Shown: positions 37,036-44,821 of the stretch, piece after piece
Numbering within the stretch: the first letter of the stretch is position 1
Layout: each line of letters begins with the position of its first letter
Assembly (NCBI RefSeq): GCF_009877435.1
Contig: NZ_WXEX01000009.1
Location: 62,001-126,000, forward strand
Source of the DNA: Heliomicrobium gestii
GTDB lineage: Bacteria; Bacillota; Desulfitobacteriia; Heliobacteriales; Heliobacteriaceae
Direction of reading: 5' to 3'
Length of the DNA: 64,000 nt
Program-made: the position numbers and the translations under genes
The notes under the pieces: generated by a model
The model's input: only the letters and a program-made list of their open reading frames with translations
Databases searched by the model: none
Told to the model about the DNA's origin: nothing

Positions 37036-37876
37036 CTCGATGTAACTCAGGGGGGTTCTCCTCCTCGACCGTTTTCACGTTCATTTTGGATTTTCCTCTG
37101 GCAGTCTGAATGGACACGATGGCCAAGGTGACCAAGAGGATGAACAGGGTGTAGAGGGACACGATAGCGCTGGAGAGATGGCCGTTTTCCCAACTCATCT
37201 TATAGAGAAAGAGCTGGACTGTCTGGAAGCCGGATCCGACGAGCAGATTGGCCAGCACGAATTCGCCGAAAAGCACCGAAAACGAGAGCAGGGCGGCCAC
37301 CGTCAAGCCGGGGGCAAGGTTCGGCAGCACCACGTGCCAGAAGGCCTGAAGGCGTGAGGCGCCCAGGCTCTCGGCGGCGTTCAACAGGGTCGGCGCGTCG
37401 ATGGCCCGAAAGCTGTTTACTGTGGCCTGATAGACGTAGGGCAGCAGGAGTACGAAGTAGGCGCCCAGGAGGATGTAGATGGAGCCTGTCAGCACGAAGG
37501 GCTTGTGGCTGTATAACTCCAGGAGGCCTACCGCCAATATGACGGGGGGGAAGGAGAAGGGGAGGGTGGAGAGAAACTTCAGCACCCCTTCCAGCCGGGG
37601 AAAATAGATGACAGTGACAAGCACGGCGGGAACGATGACGATCAAGCCGATGATTGTCGCCAGGGCGCTGACACCAAAACTGCGCCCCAGGGCTTCGATG
37701 AAGTGGTCGTTCTGAAAAAGCAGGCGGTACCATTCGAGGGTGTAGCCCTTCGGTAGGATGGTTGTCTGCCATTCCTGGGCGACAGAAAACAGGAGCGTCG
37801 CCGCCAAGGGCAACAGAAGATAGCCCACGATGGCGGCCAGGACGATCCGGGGCCGCCAGTCCTTATTTGCCGCCAT
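36989..37876 (-). CDS. ABC importer permease 2
   Basis: 295 residues with six membrane segments. The EAA loop is read as NAAESLGASRLQAFWHVVLP near residues 186-205. Its last 20 residues overlap the ATPase gene. The companion of the permease encoded just upstream, with which it overlaps by 14 bases. The family is the CysTW/PotC/PhnV-type of importers. Confidence 0.92.
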   Translation of the reverse strand: MAANKDWRPRIVLAAIVGYLLLPLAATLLFSVAQEWQTTILPKGYTLEWYRLLFQNDHFIEALGRSFGVSALATIIGLIVIVPAVLVTVIYFPRLEGVLKFLSTLPFSFPPVILAVGLLELYSHKPFVLTGSIYILLGAYFVLLLPYVYQATVNSFRAIDAPTLLNAAESLGASRLQAFWHVVLPNLAPGLTVAALLSFSVLFGEFVLANLLVGSGFQTVQLFLYKMSWENGHLSSAIVSLYTLFILLVTLAIVSIQTARGKSKMNVKTVEEENPPELHRVEGHQQTLCRSGRPA

Positions 37877-38774
37877 GTTGCATCCTCCTTTGCACCCAGT
37901 GCGCTGTCCAGTGGTTGACAGCCATGGCGGCGATCAGCAGCGCCCCTATGGTGACGGCGATAGCGGCGGCCAGGTTGGGGTTCAGTTCCACATTGCCGGC
38001 GATCAGATTGCCGATGCGCAGCGGCGCGAGGCTGTAGTTGCCGCTCGTCAGGGCATAGGCTGTCGCGTAGGCGCCCATGGCGTTGGCGAAGAGGATGCTG
38101 AAGGCGCCGGCCAGAGAGGGGAGGATGTTCGGCAGCCCCACATAGAGCCAGTAGTGGCGGGCGCTGCCGCCCAGGCTGTGGACGGCGTCGCGCCAGTCGT
38201 CGCGCAGTCCGGCAAAGGCCGGGTAAAGGAGCAGGATGGCCAGCGGCGCCTGGAAATAGACGTAGACCAGCATCAAACCGGACCAACTGTAGAGGCTGAA
38301 GTGGTCGTAGAGGGGAAAACCGAGGGCGTTGAGGCCCAGGGTGAGCAGGCCGTTGGTCCCCAGCAGGACGATATAGGCGAAGGCGAGGGGCACGCCGGCG
38401 AAGTTGGAGGTGGAGTTGATCAGCACGAGCAGGCGATCGCGCCCATCCTCTCCGAGGAGGGTGAGGGCGTGGGCGCCGATCATGCCGATCAAGAGGCCGA
38501 TGACGCTGCAGGCCAAGGACAGGCTGATGCTGTTTCCCAGGGCGATGAGGAAAAACTTCTGTTGAAACAGTTCGACGTAATGGATCAGGGAGTACCCCCT
38601 GGGTGACTCGATGCTCAAGCAGGCCATCCGCAAAAAGGGCAGCAGTTCAAAGGCGATCACGAAAAGGAAAAAGGGGAGAAGAGGCAGCCAGAGACCGCCT
38701 CTTCTCAACGCCGAGGGTGGGGATGTCGATGGGAGCCTGTCGGTGTTCCTATTCATGGCGCGTTGCATGGACAT
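37863..38774 (-). CDS. ABC importer permease 1
   Basis: 303 residues with a cytoplasmic N-terminal stretch of about 25 residues and six membrane segments starting at LWLPLLPFFLFVIAFELLPF. The EAA-type loop (DAVHSLGGSARHYWLYVGLP) lies near 195-215. It forms the membrane channel with permease 2. A short gap of nine bases separates it from the binding-protein gene. Confidence 0.92.
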   Translation of the reverse strand: MSMQRAMNRNTDRLPSTSPPSALRRGGLWLPLLPFFLFVIAFELLPFLRMACLSIESPRGYSLIHYVELFQQKFFLIALGNSISLSLACSVIGLLIGMIGAHALTLLGEDGRDRLLVLINSTSNFAGVPLAFAYIVLLGTNGLLTLGLNALGFPLYDHFSLYSWSGLMLVYVYFQAPLAILLLYPAFAGLRDDWRDAVHSLGGSARHYWLYVGLPNILPSLAGAFSILFANAMGAYATAYALTSGNYSLAPLRIGNLIAGNVELNPNLAAAIAVTIGALLIAAMAVNHWTAHWVQRRMQHGGK

Positions 38775-38783
38775 GGGCGTCCC

Positions 38784-39908
38784 TTACTGCATCTGGGTGA
38801 GGACTTGTTCCTGCCACAAACGGGGCAAATCCTTCGTCGTCTTTTCCCAGGTGGCAAAGTCTTTGATCGGCCGGGAGGCCTTGTAGGCTTCCTTCGGCAG
38901 CAGTTTGGCCTGTACATCGGCGGGCAGTTTCACGTCGCGGATCGGCCGGGCGAAGCCTTTGGCCAGCAGGATCTGTCCCTCATCGCTGAGGATGTGGTCC
39001 ACCATGGCCCGGGCCGCGTAGGGATGGGGGGCGACCTTGTTGATCATGCACACGTAGGCGGAGATGGCCGAACCGTCGGAGGGGATGACGACCTTCAACT
39101 CATCCATCTTCAGTTGATCCTTATACCCCAGGGCGTTGAAATCGTTCAACACGGCGATGGGGACTTCGCCTTTTTGGATGTTCGCCACAGACAGGTCGAT
39201 GGGCTTGAGGTTGCCCGCTTTGGCCAGTTTGGCGAGGAATTCGATGCCTGGCTGGATGTTGCTTTCATCGCCGCCATTGGCGAAGGCCGCCGACAGGACG
39301 CCCATCATGGCCTGATTGGCTTTCGTGGGATCGCCCAGCACCACCTGGCCCTTGTACTCGGGCTTCAACAGATCGGCCCAGGAGGTGGGCACATTTTTGA
39401 CCAGCTTCGTATTGACGAGGAAGCTCGTCGAGCCCGTGTACCAGACACACCAGTTGCCGTCGGGGTCTTTCGCCCAATCGGGGATCTCATTCCAGTACTT
39501 GTTTTTGTAGGCAGCCGAGACGCCTTCCGCTTTTGCCTTGGCGCCGAAGCCGATGCCGATGTCGCCCAGGTCGGCCACCGGGTTGTCTTTTTCCGCCTTG
39601 AACTTGGCGATCTCCTCGGCGCTGGACATGTCTGTATCGGTGTGGATGACGCCGTACTTGCCCGAGAAGACCTCCCAGCTCTCTTTCCAGTTGGCCCAGG
39701 AGTCAGGCATGCCGTAAGAGATGATCTTGCCTTCTTTTTGGATCGCCCCTTTGAGCGCATCCCCTTCGAGCATCTTGAATTCGCTGGTGGCAGCGGGGGC
39801 TGTCGATTGGCTGGAGGTCTCTTTGGCCGGACCGCCGCAACCGGCCAGGGCGGCGCCGGTCAGTGTCAGGGCCATGAGAAGACCGGTCCCTTTTTTCCAG
39901 AGATTCAT
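38784..39908 (-). CDS. ABC importer substrate-binding lipoprotein
   Basis: The ATG at 39908 with GAGAGGA upstream gives 374 residues. A lipoprotein signal peptide ends LTGAALAGC with the lipidated Cys at 24. The mature part is a type II periplasmic-binding fold of the iron/polyamine/2-aminoethylphosphonate class (KIISYGMPDSWANWKESWEV, WYTGSTSFLVNTKLV, VVLGDPTKANQAMMGVLSA). It would capture the substrate outside and deliver it to the two permeases. The first gene of a five-gene operon that ends with a phosphodiesterase. The substrate is not known; phosphonates, phosphodiesters and ferric iron are options. Confidence 0.9.
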   Translation of the reverse strand: MNLWKKGTGLLMALTLTGAALAGCGGPAKETSSQSTAPAATSEFKMLEGDALKGAIQKEGKIISYGMPDSWANWKESWEVFSGKYGVIHTDTDMSSAEEIAKFKAEKDNPVADLGDIGIGFGAKAKAEGVSAAYKNKYWNEIPDWAKDPDGNWCVWYTGSTSFLVNTKLVKNVPTSWADLLKPEYKGQVVLGDPTKANQAMMGVLSAAFANGGDESNIQPGIEFLAKLAKAGNLKPIDLSVANIQKGEVPIAVLNDFNALGYKDQLKMDELKVVIPSDGSAISAYVCMINKVAPHPYAARAMVDHILSDEGQILLAKGFARPIRDVKLPADVQAKLLPKEAYKASRPIKDFATWEKTTKDLPRLWQEQVLTQMQ

Positions 39909-40042
39909 CGATTCCATCCTCTCGTCGCTTCTTTGGCAAACATCGACTCGCTGTCTGCCGCAACAAGAAAATAGCAAAAAAGGGTTGTGAATGATGTTAT
40001 TGCCAGGTTAATCCCCTGTTAAGTTTCCTTTTCACGACAACT

Positions 40043-40084
40043 AAGGGGATGCCCCGCGCCGTCCAGGCGTCAGGGCATCCCCTC
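40043..40084 (-). terminator. Hairpin after the cysteine-rich protein gene
   Basis: AGGGGATGCCC and GGGCATCCCCT form an 11-bp stem with a second small stem inside. The T run is poor (TTAGTTGT on the minus strand). It lies between the gene ending at 40215 and the binding-protein gene, so it may be a terminator or part of the latter's leader. Confidence 0.5.
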
Positions 40085-40096
40085 ATCATCGCTATG

Positions 40097-40130
40097 TAGA
40101 CTCTTCACCGAAGTAGACTCTTCATCGAAG
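40097..40130. repeat. Two tandem 17-bp repeats
   Basis: TAGACTCTTCACCGAAG is followed directly by TAGACTCTTCATCGAAG (one difference). They lie about 190 bp upstream of the ABC binding-protein gene. They may be operator half-sites or a slippage product. Confidence 0.6.
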
Positions 40131-40214
40131 ACTGTATCGCTTAAAACACTACGGTGTTACCGCAGCACTGTTGATGGCTCTTTTATGTCTAATTCCCATG
40201 ATGTCGTGCAAAAA

Positions 40215-40664
40215 CTAGTGCTGGGCCGCCTTCAATGCAAGGAAGGTGTCTTTCAACTGCTTGCCGATCCGTTCGCTGGACTTGTGCGCGTCAAGGAAGT
40301 ACATGGTCGTGCTGCCCCGGTAGGGGAAGGTGTCGCCGAAGAGGGCGTATTCCAAACAGAGGCGCACGATGTTGACGGAGCAGTCTTCTTCATGATTGTC
40401 CCGGCAGTCCTTGCATTCCAGGAGAACCATGGCGAGCGCTTCGATCATGTCCTGCTCGGAATAGGTCTTCAGGTCTTTATTCGGAATCATGGAGCTGCCC
40501 TGGGGAATGCTGGTGACCTTCTTCGTCACCACATAGGTGGCCACTTTTCGGGCAAAAAAGACGAGGCACTTGTTTTTTTCACAGGTCCCGCAAGCTTCTC
40601 CATGCAGGCACAGTGCATCCAGCTTGTGTTGGAGCGCCTCGAAGTTGATCTCTCTTTCAGTCAC
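40215..40664 (-). CDS. Cysteine-rich protein next to the siroheme reductase-like gene
   Basis: 149 residues from a GTG start, 19 bp after the stop of the reductase-like gene, so probably the same operon. Seven cysteines lie in two groups: CLHGEACGTCEKNKC near 19-33 and LECKDCRDNHEEDCSVNIVR near 82-101. These spacings could bind a metal or an iron-sulphur cluster. I do not recognise the family. Together with the reductase-like neighbour, a role in electron supply or cofactor assembly is a guess. Confidence 0.6.
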   Translation of the reverse strand: MTEREINFEALQHKLDALCLHGEACGTCEKNKCLVFFARKVATYVVTKKVTSIPQGSSMIPNKDLKTYSEQDMIEALAMVLLECKDCRDNHEEDCSVNIVRLCLEYALFGDTFPYRGSTTMYFLDAHKSSERIGKQLKDTFLALKAAQH

Positions 40665-40683
40665 GCGTCGTCACGCTCCATTC

Positions 40684-41391
40684 TCAGTCGTTCAGGAAAT
40701 CGAGAAAATCGTTGGCTTCTTCTCCCGCTTTGGGCAGCTTGTCAGCAGGGAGGATGAAAGGTTCCATGCCGACGCGGCGGATCGTCAGGCAGAGGCGCTC
40801 TTTCTCTTCGGCCAACTGGCGGTAGGTTTGCAGCACATGTTCCAGGATGGTGAAGACTGCCTCGCGGGAGACTTTTTGGTAGGCTCGCTGGGCATGGACC
40901 GGGTTGCGGCTGCCGCCCCGACCGCCGAGATAGATGTCAAAGTCGTTCTGGCCTACGGCGGTGACTCCGAAATCGGCGCAGTGCGGGTCGGTGCATCCCC
41001 GGTGGCAGCCGGCGACGCTGATCTTGAAGTCATGGGGTGTCGGCTGGTTGCTGAATTTGCCCTGGATCTCCACAGCCAGTTCAAAGACATCGCTGAGGCT
41101 GCGGTGACAGAGGGCAGGGCTGCCGGGACAGCCTTTGACGTTGCGGACGATGTCGCCGAAGCCGCCCAGTTCCAAGCCGAGGGTGCGCAACCCTGTGGTG
41201 AACCGTTCCAGATTCTCTTCCGGGAGCAAAACCAGCAGGGTCTGCCGGGTCGTCAGTTTGCTGCCGACGGCCCCCACTTCCGGCAATAACTTGCCCAGCC
41301 CCAACAACTGCTCCGGTGTGATAAATCCGCAGGGGGTGATGATCCCGACGCCGAGAACGCCGTTGCGCTGTTTGAAAATGGCTTTTCCCAT
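40684..41391 (-). CDS. Nitrite/sulphite reductase-like siroheme protein
   Basis: 235 residues starting at an ATG with AAAGGATG upstream. It has one ferredoxin-like half domain (FITPEQLLGLGKLLPEVGAV, LTTRQTLLVLLPEENLERF) and one siroheme/4Fe-4S domain. Cysteines sit in CPGSPALC and CHRGCTDPHC, with the second pair in the CxxxC spacing that binds the cluster. Its length is about half of dissimilatory or assimilatory reductases, so it resembles the small single-subunit group found in anaerobes. The substrate is not decided by sequence. A Fur/FNR-like dyad lies 80 bp upstream but is weak. Confidence 0.8.
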   Translation of the reverse strand: MGKAIFKQRNGVLGVGIITPCGFITPEQLLGLGKLLPEVGAVGSKLTTRQTLLVLLPEENLERFTTGLRTLGLELGGFGDIVRNVKGCPGSPALCHRSLSDVFELAVEIQGKFSNQPTPHDFKISVAGCHRGCTDPHCADFGVTAVGQNDFDIYLGGRGGSRNPVHAQRAYQKVSREAVFTILEHVLQTYRQLAEEKERLCLTIRRVGMEPFILPADKLPKAGEEANDFLDFLND

Positions 41392-41614
41392 GTACCGATC
41401 ATCCTTTCTGAGTGGTTAGGGCGGTGATTTCCGGAGAATGACAGAGAAAGATAAAACTGATAAGGATTTTGATTATCATTGATCATTTTATCGTTTATCC
41501 ATAGTGATTGGCAAGAATTACGATTTGTTGGATAATTCTAAGGGGAGAGATGTCGATGGGCTATCACTGGCTCGGTGCAAAACCAGCTTGTAAAATTATG
41601 GAAAGACGTGTAAG

Positions 41615-41854
41615 ATGGAGTATGAACATAGAGCGAACAGCCACAATAGGGATATTTTCGCAGTGCTCGCTGAAAGTGGAGTGATTGCAGAGACGCATCT
41701 GGCGAATCTAAAAAAAATGGCGCAGTTTAGAAACTTGTTGGTTCATGACTATGCTCGGATTGATCCTGAGATAATATATGCAGTCTTATACAACGGGCTA
41801 AACGATATTGAAATGTTCTTTACGGAGATAAAGGAGAGATTTTTGCCGTACTGA
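41615..41854 (+). pseudogene. DUF86/HepT-like HEPN protein, C-terminal fragment
   Basis: 79 residues that match the end of DUF86 proteins: NRDIFAVLAESGVI, then LKKMAQFRNLLVHDYARID with the HEPN motif RNLLVHDY, and a helical tail. The N-terminal 60 or so residues of the family are missing and no nucleotidyltransferase partner is found nearby. It is probably a remnant of a second HepT-type toxin. The catalytic motif is intact, so expression of the fragment cannot be excluded. Confidence 0.65.
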
Positions 41855-41925
41855 AACAAACATGGTTTAGCAGGTGACAAAGCGGCATAAAGTGTATTAC
41901 ATGAGCGCTCTAGGGGGAGGGTCTG

Positions 41926-42180
41926 TTGGCATATAAGGTTACTTGTCCCAGTTGTGGGAACAGGACCTTTCGCAGCAAGGGCGGCTATTGTCAATGCTCT
42001 CAATGCAACCTCGTCGGTTGGGAATGGAACCGCTCACCGGACGGAGAGACGGAGGAAGCGGGGTTGACCTGCCCGGATTGCGGGTACAACGACTTCCGGC
42101 GTGTCGTTACCGTGGACTTCCGGTTCAGCCTCTATCGTTGTTCCGCCTGTATGTACACGCTGATGAAACCAAGTGAATAA
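41926..42180 (+). CDS. Small double zinc-ribbon protein
   Basis: 84 residues starting at a TTG with GGGGGAGG upstream. The first ribbon is CPSCG plus CQCSQC (residues 8-27), the second CPDCG plus CSAC (residues 49-76). No other domain is present. A strong terminator follows at once, so it is a single-gene unit. The role is unknown; such proteins often bind nucleic acid or other proteins. Confidence 0.75.
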   Translation: MAYKVTCPSCGNRTFRSKGGYCQCSQCNLVGWEWNRSPDGETEEAGLTCPDCGYNDFRRVVTVDFRFSLYRCSACMYTLMKPSE

Positions 42181-42181
42181 A

Positions 42182-42234
42182 AAAGCGACAAGACGGAGCC
42201 AACCGGTTATGGTTGGCTCTCGTTCTGTCGCTTA
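42182..42234 (+). terminator. Terminator of the zinc-ribbon gene
   Basis: AAGCGACA with TGTCGCTT outside and GAGCCAACC with GGTTGGCTC inside form a long stem right after the stop codon. The T run is short. Confidence 0.75.
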
Positions 42235-42344
42235 TAAACAATAGGGGTGCGCCCTTTCAGCGCTTTTTTGAGACCCCCATGATCAGGCCACGGCGAGGGA
42301 CATCCGAATATCTTGTTAATGACCGTCAAGACAGGGCATTTCCT

Positions 42345-43118
42345 TTAGACCCCTTGGACGATGCGCCCGTCGGTGCCGATGATGACGATCTGCCAGGGGA
42401 TGATCTTGCCGCTGGCGGCGAGGGCTTTCTTCACGGCGTTGACGATGCCGCCGCAGCAGGGAACCTCCATCCGGAGCACGGTCAGGCTCTGCAACTCATG
42501 GGTCGCCAGGATCTCCGTCAGTTTTTCGGCGTAGTCGATGTCATCCAGCTTCGGGCAGCCGATCAGGGTGATCTTGTTTTTCATGAACTCATGGTGAATC
42601 CCGGCATAGGCGAAGGCGGTGCAGTCGGCGGCGATGAGCAGGTGACAGTTGTCAAAGAAGGTCGCCCGTGGGGAGACGAGCTTCAGTTGGCAGGGCCATT
42701 GGCGCAGTTGCGACTCGACCCCAGACTGTACGGGCGCGTCGGAACCGGCGGAGGGAGCTACCGGTTCGGATGTTCGTTGGAAAAGGCGAGTTTTCATGCC
42801 AGGGCAGCCGCTGGGGCTAGCGGGAGCAGTGGCGGGCCTATCGCAAGCGGAAGCGGCCCCGTGGGGATGGGCCTGTTTCCGTTCCTCTATCCGCTCTTTC
42901 ACCGCCACTTCGTCAAAGGGTTCCGCTTCTCGTTCCACCAGCGTGATGGCGTCGGTGGGGCATTCGGGGAGGCAGTCGCCGAGACCGTCGCAGTAGACGT
43001 CAGAGACGAGTTTCGCCTTGCCCTCGACCAGTTGCAGGGCCCCTTCATGGCAGGCGGAGACGCAGAGCCCGCAGCCGTTGCATTTTTCCTCATTGATTGT
43101 GACGATTTTCCGTTTCAT
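42345..43118 (-). CDS. 4Fe-4S ferredoxin-type protein with C-terminal conserved domain
   Basis: 257 residues. Two 4Fe-4S motifs open the protein: CNGCGLCVSACHEGAL (residues 14-29) and CDGLGDCLPECPTDAI (43-58). A variable linker with PHGAASACDRPATAPASPSG follows. The C-terminal 120 residues include LKLVSPRATFFDNCHLLIAA, TLIGCPKLDD and MEVPCCGGIVNAVKKALA, a conserved part found next to such ferredoxins in anaerobes. The ATG has AGAGGAGG upstream. It is divergent from a Crp/Fnr regulator across an exact palindrome, which suggests control by that regulator. A redox role, for example in nitrosative or oxidative stress, is inferred. Confidence 0.8.
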   Translation of the reverse strand: MKRKIVTINEEKCNGCGLCVSACHEGALQLVEGKAKLVSDVYCDGLGDCLPECPTDAITLVEREAEPFDEVAVKERIEERKQAHPHGAASACDRPATAPASPSGCPGMKTRLFQRTSEPVAPSAGSDAPVQSGVESQLRQWPCQLKLVSPRATFFDNCHLLIAADCTAFAYAGIHHEFMKNKITLIGCPKLDDIDYAEKLTEILATHELQSLTVLRMEVPCCGGIVNAVKKALAASGKIIPWQIVIIGTDGRIVQGV

Positions 43119-43161
43119 ATCGTGTATCCTCCTCTGGATTGGTTTGCTTTTGCATGTTCAC

Positions 43162-43167
43162 TATAAT
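43162..43167 (+). promoter_or_regulatory. Shared -10 region of divergent promoters
   Basis: TATAAT at 43162-43167 on the plus strand can serve the Crp/Fnr gene, and the overlapping TATAGT on the minus strand can serve the ferredoxin gene. Neither has a strong -35. Confidence 0.4.
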
Positions 43168-43184
43168 AAAATTGAACGAAAAAA

Positions 43185-43204
43185 TCGGTAGCCATAGCTA
43201 CCGA
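43185..43204. promoter_or_regulatory. Perfect palindrome, candidate Crp/Fnr-type operator
   Basis: TCGGTAGC, four bases (CATA), GCTACCGA: exact 8-bp arms. Its centre lies about 42 bp upstream of the expected ferredoxin transcription start, which is the class II activator position, and just downstream of the expected start of the regulator gene, where it would repress. Confidence 0.65.
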
Positions 43205-43226
43205 AAACGCGCAAAGGAATGAATCC

Positions 43227-43919
43227 ATGAACAGGGAAGAGATCCTCCGGCTGAGCGCCTGCCCGCTCTTCAACGGCCTGACACCCGAGGTGGTCAAGGC
43301 GATGCAGGTATGCCTTGAACCGAAAATTGCCCGGTATAAAAGGAACGATGTCATCGCCTTTGCCGGCGAAGCCTTTGACAGCATCGGCATTCTGCTCACA
43401 GGCGAAGCCCAGGTGATCAAGGAAACGGCGGCCGGTCACCGAGCGATGATGGACATGCTCCGTCCCGGGGGCCTCTTTGGCGAGATCGTTGTCTTTTCCA
43501 CCAACGCCAGCTGGCCGGCCACGGTCATCGCTCAGGAAGAGAGTCAGGTCATGTTCATCCCCCGGCGCAAGCTGATCGGTCAATGTGAACGCAGTTGCGA
43601 CTGGCACCGCGTCATCATCCAAAACATGCTTCGCATCATCTCCGAGAAGGCCATGATGCTGAACAAAAAAGTAGAGTACCTGTCCATCAAGAGCATGCGG
43701 GGAAAACTGAGCGCCTTTTTCTTGGAGCAGCAAAAAAAAGCCGGCGCCGCCACCTTTCGCTTGCCCATGAAGCGAAACGAACTGGCCGACTTTCTGAACG
43801 TGTCCCGGCCCTCTATGTCGAGGGAGATGGCGCGCATGCGTGAAGAGGGGTTGATCGATTTTCACCTGGAGACGGTGCGCATCATCGACATGGAGGCATT
43901 GCGAGACAGGTCTGAATAA
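43227..43919 (+). CDS. Crp/Fnr-family transcriptional regulator
   Basis: 230 residues. A cyclic-nucleotide-like sensor domain covers residues 10-130 (CPLFNGLTPEVVKAMQVC, DVIAFAGEAFDSIGILLTGE, GGLFGEIVVFS). A dimerisation helix leads to a winged helix with RNELADFLNVSRPSMSREMA near 180-200. The cysteines (C11, C27, C120, C124) are spread and not an evident Fnr cluster, so haem or another signal is possible. Divergent from the ferredoxin gene. Confidence 0.93.
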   Translation: MNREEILRLSACPLFNGLTPEVVKAMQVCLEPKIARYKRNDVIAFAGEAFDSIGILLTGEAQVIKETAAGHRAMMDMLRPGGLFGEIVVFSTNASWPATVIAQEESQVMFIPRRKLIGQCERSCDWHRVIIQNMLRIISEKAMMLNKKVEYLSIKSMRGKLSAFFLEQQKKAGAATFRLPMKRNELADFLNVSRPSMSREMARMREEGLIDFHLETVRIIDMEALRDRSE

Positions 43920-44054
43920 TGGTGTTCCGAACAGCTGAGCTGCGCTTGTGGCTAAAATCGCTCATTCAAATATTTTTTATCTTTTTCATCAATACTAGAA
44001 GGAATTTTCTGAATTTTGAAGAAAGTCTATCTTCATCTTAGTGGAGGTGATGCC

Positions 44055-44456
44055 ATGTACGGACAACAGGCGATTCCCATGGTGGTTCGAGTCCCAGCGA
44101 CCAGCCATCCGCCGATCCCCCATGGCCTTGTCGAGGCCGCGGCGTGGGGACCGGACGCCGGCGCGCCGAGCCCCACCCATCCGGTGATCCGTTGGGGTGG
44201 GTACACCTACTGGGTCTACAACGTAGTCGCCCGCAATGGCATTGGCATCGTCGCCTATGACGAGGCGGCCAACGTTGTGGGACAATGGGAAAAACCCGGC
44301 GCCAGTCATATCTGGCAGATCACGGTGGAAGCGGACAGCCAGCGGGTCATCTTCTGGGGGCAGAGCAACTACCGGGTTGTCATGCGCTGGCATGAACTGT
44401 CCATTCCGCCCCTGGCTGTTCCTGCCCCGGCGACCACCTTCCATTTCGCGAACTGA
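44055..44456 (+). CDS. Conserved hypothetical protein
   Basis: The ATG at 44055 with GGAGGTGAT upstream is preferred over a start 39 bases earlier; 133 residues. The sequence is rich in Trp, Tyr and Val (VIRWGGYTYWVYNVVARN, GIGIVAYDEAANVVGQW, ITVEADSQRVIFWGQSNYRV). This looks like a small all-beta domain with repeated strands, of the kind seen in lectin-like or beta-propeller fragments. No signal peptide or membrane segment. A long inverted repeat follows. I do not recognise the family. Confidence 0.6.
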   Translation: MYGQQAIPMVVRVPATSHPPIPHGLVEAAAWGPDAGAPSPTHPVIRWGGYTYWVYNVVARNGIGIVAYDEAANVVGQWEKPGASHIWQITVEADSQRVIFWGQSNYRVVMRWHELSIPPLAVPAPATTFHFAN

Positions 44457-44459
44457 CAA

Positions 44460-44513
44460 CCGCATCGAAAAGCGAACCCGGCGGTCCACCGCCGGGTTCG
44501 CTTTTCGATGCGG
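44460..44513. terminator. 54-bp perfect inverted repeat
   Basis: Two fully complementary 26-base arms (each beginning or ending CCGCATCGAAAAGCG...) are separated by only two bases. It begins three bases after the stop codon. The stem is far longer than the usual terminator and has no T run, so it could also act as a cruciform or RNA-stabilising element for the gene upstream. Confidence 0.65.
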
Positions 44514-44821
44514 ACAGCGTTGCACACCGCAGTAGCGCCCGCTCATCTTCTCGTTCGTTACGTTGTCCCGAATCGCTTCGACGAAAGGCCCTGCGCCAGC
44601 TCTACCACAACGATCGTTGGCCGTTCAGCAGTTACCAAAAAAGCGAGCGTTTCTATGATAATATAAACCTTTTTCCGATAGAATTAGGTTCAACTTCATG
44701 AGCATGACATCCTTAGTGACAATCGACGTCGAGCAGGTTGCGAAAGTGAGAACCAGAAGGAGCCACAGCAAGCCCCAATCGTCCCGGTAATCAAGGCATT
44801 ACTGTAGAGAGAGGGAAGGCC
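44514..44821. other. Intergenic leader of the CHASE4 chemoreceptor
   Basis: No gene is seen. A TATAAT-like segment near 44660-44668 could be the -10. The last 120 bp, from about 44700, are transcribed leader that may fold, but I recognise no riboswitch motif. An AGAGGGAAGG ribosome site precedes the ATG. Confidence 0.45.

Noticed and set aside
38763-39974. 403-residue plus-strand frame opposite the ABC binding-protein gene
   Set aside because: The lipoprotein gene on the other strand has a clear signal peptide and family match. This frame is its shadow.
40097-40130. Possible CRISPR repeat
   Set aside because: Only two copies, directly adjoining with no spacer, and no cas genes.
41469-41485. 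Fur- or FNR-like dyad (TTGATTATCATTGATCA) upstream of the siroheme reductase-like gene
   Set aside because: Matches both consensus motifs only partly, in AT-rich sequence, so it was not listed as an operator.
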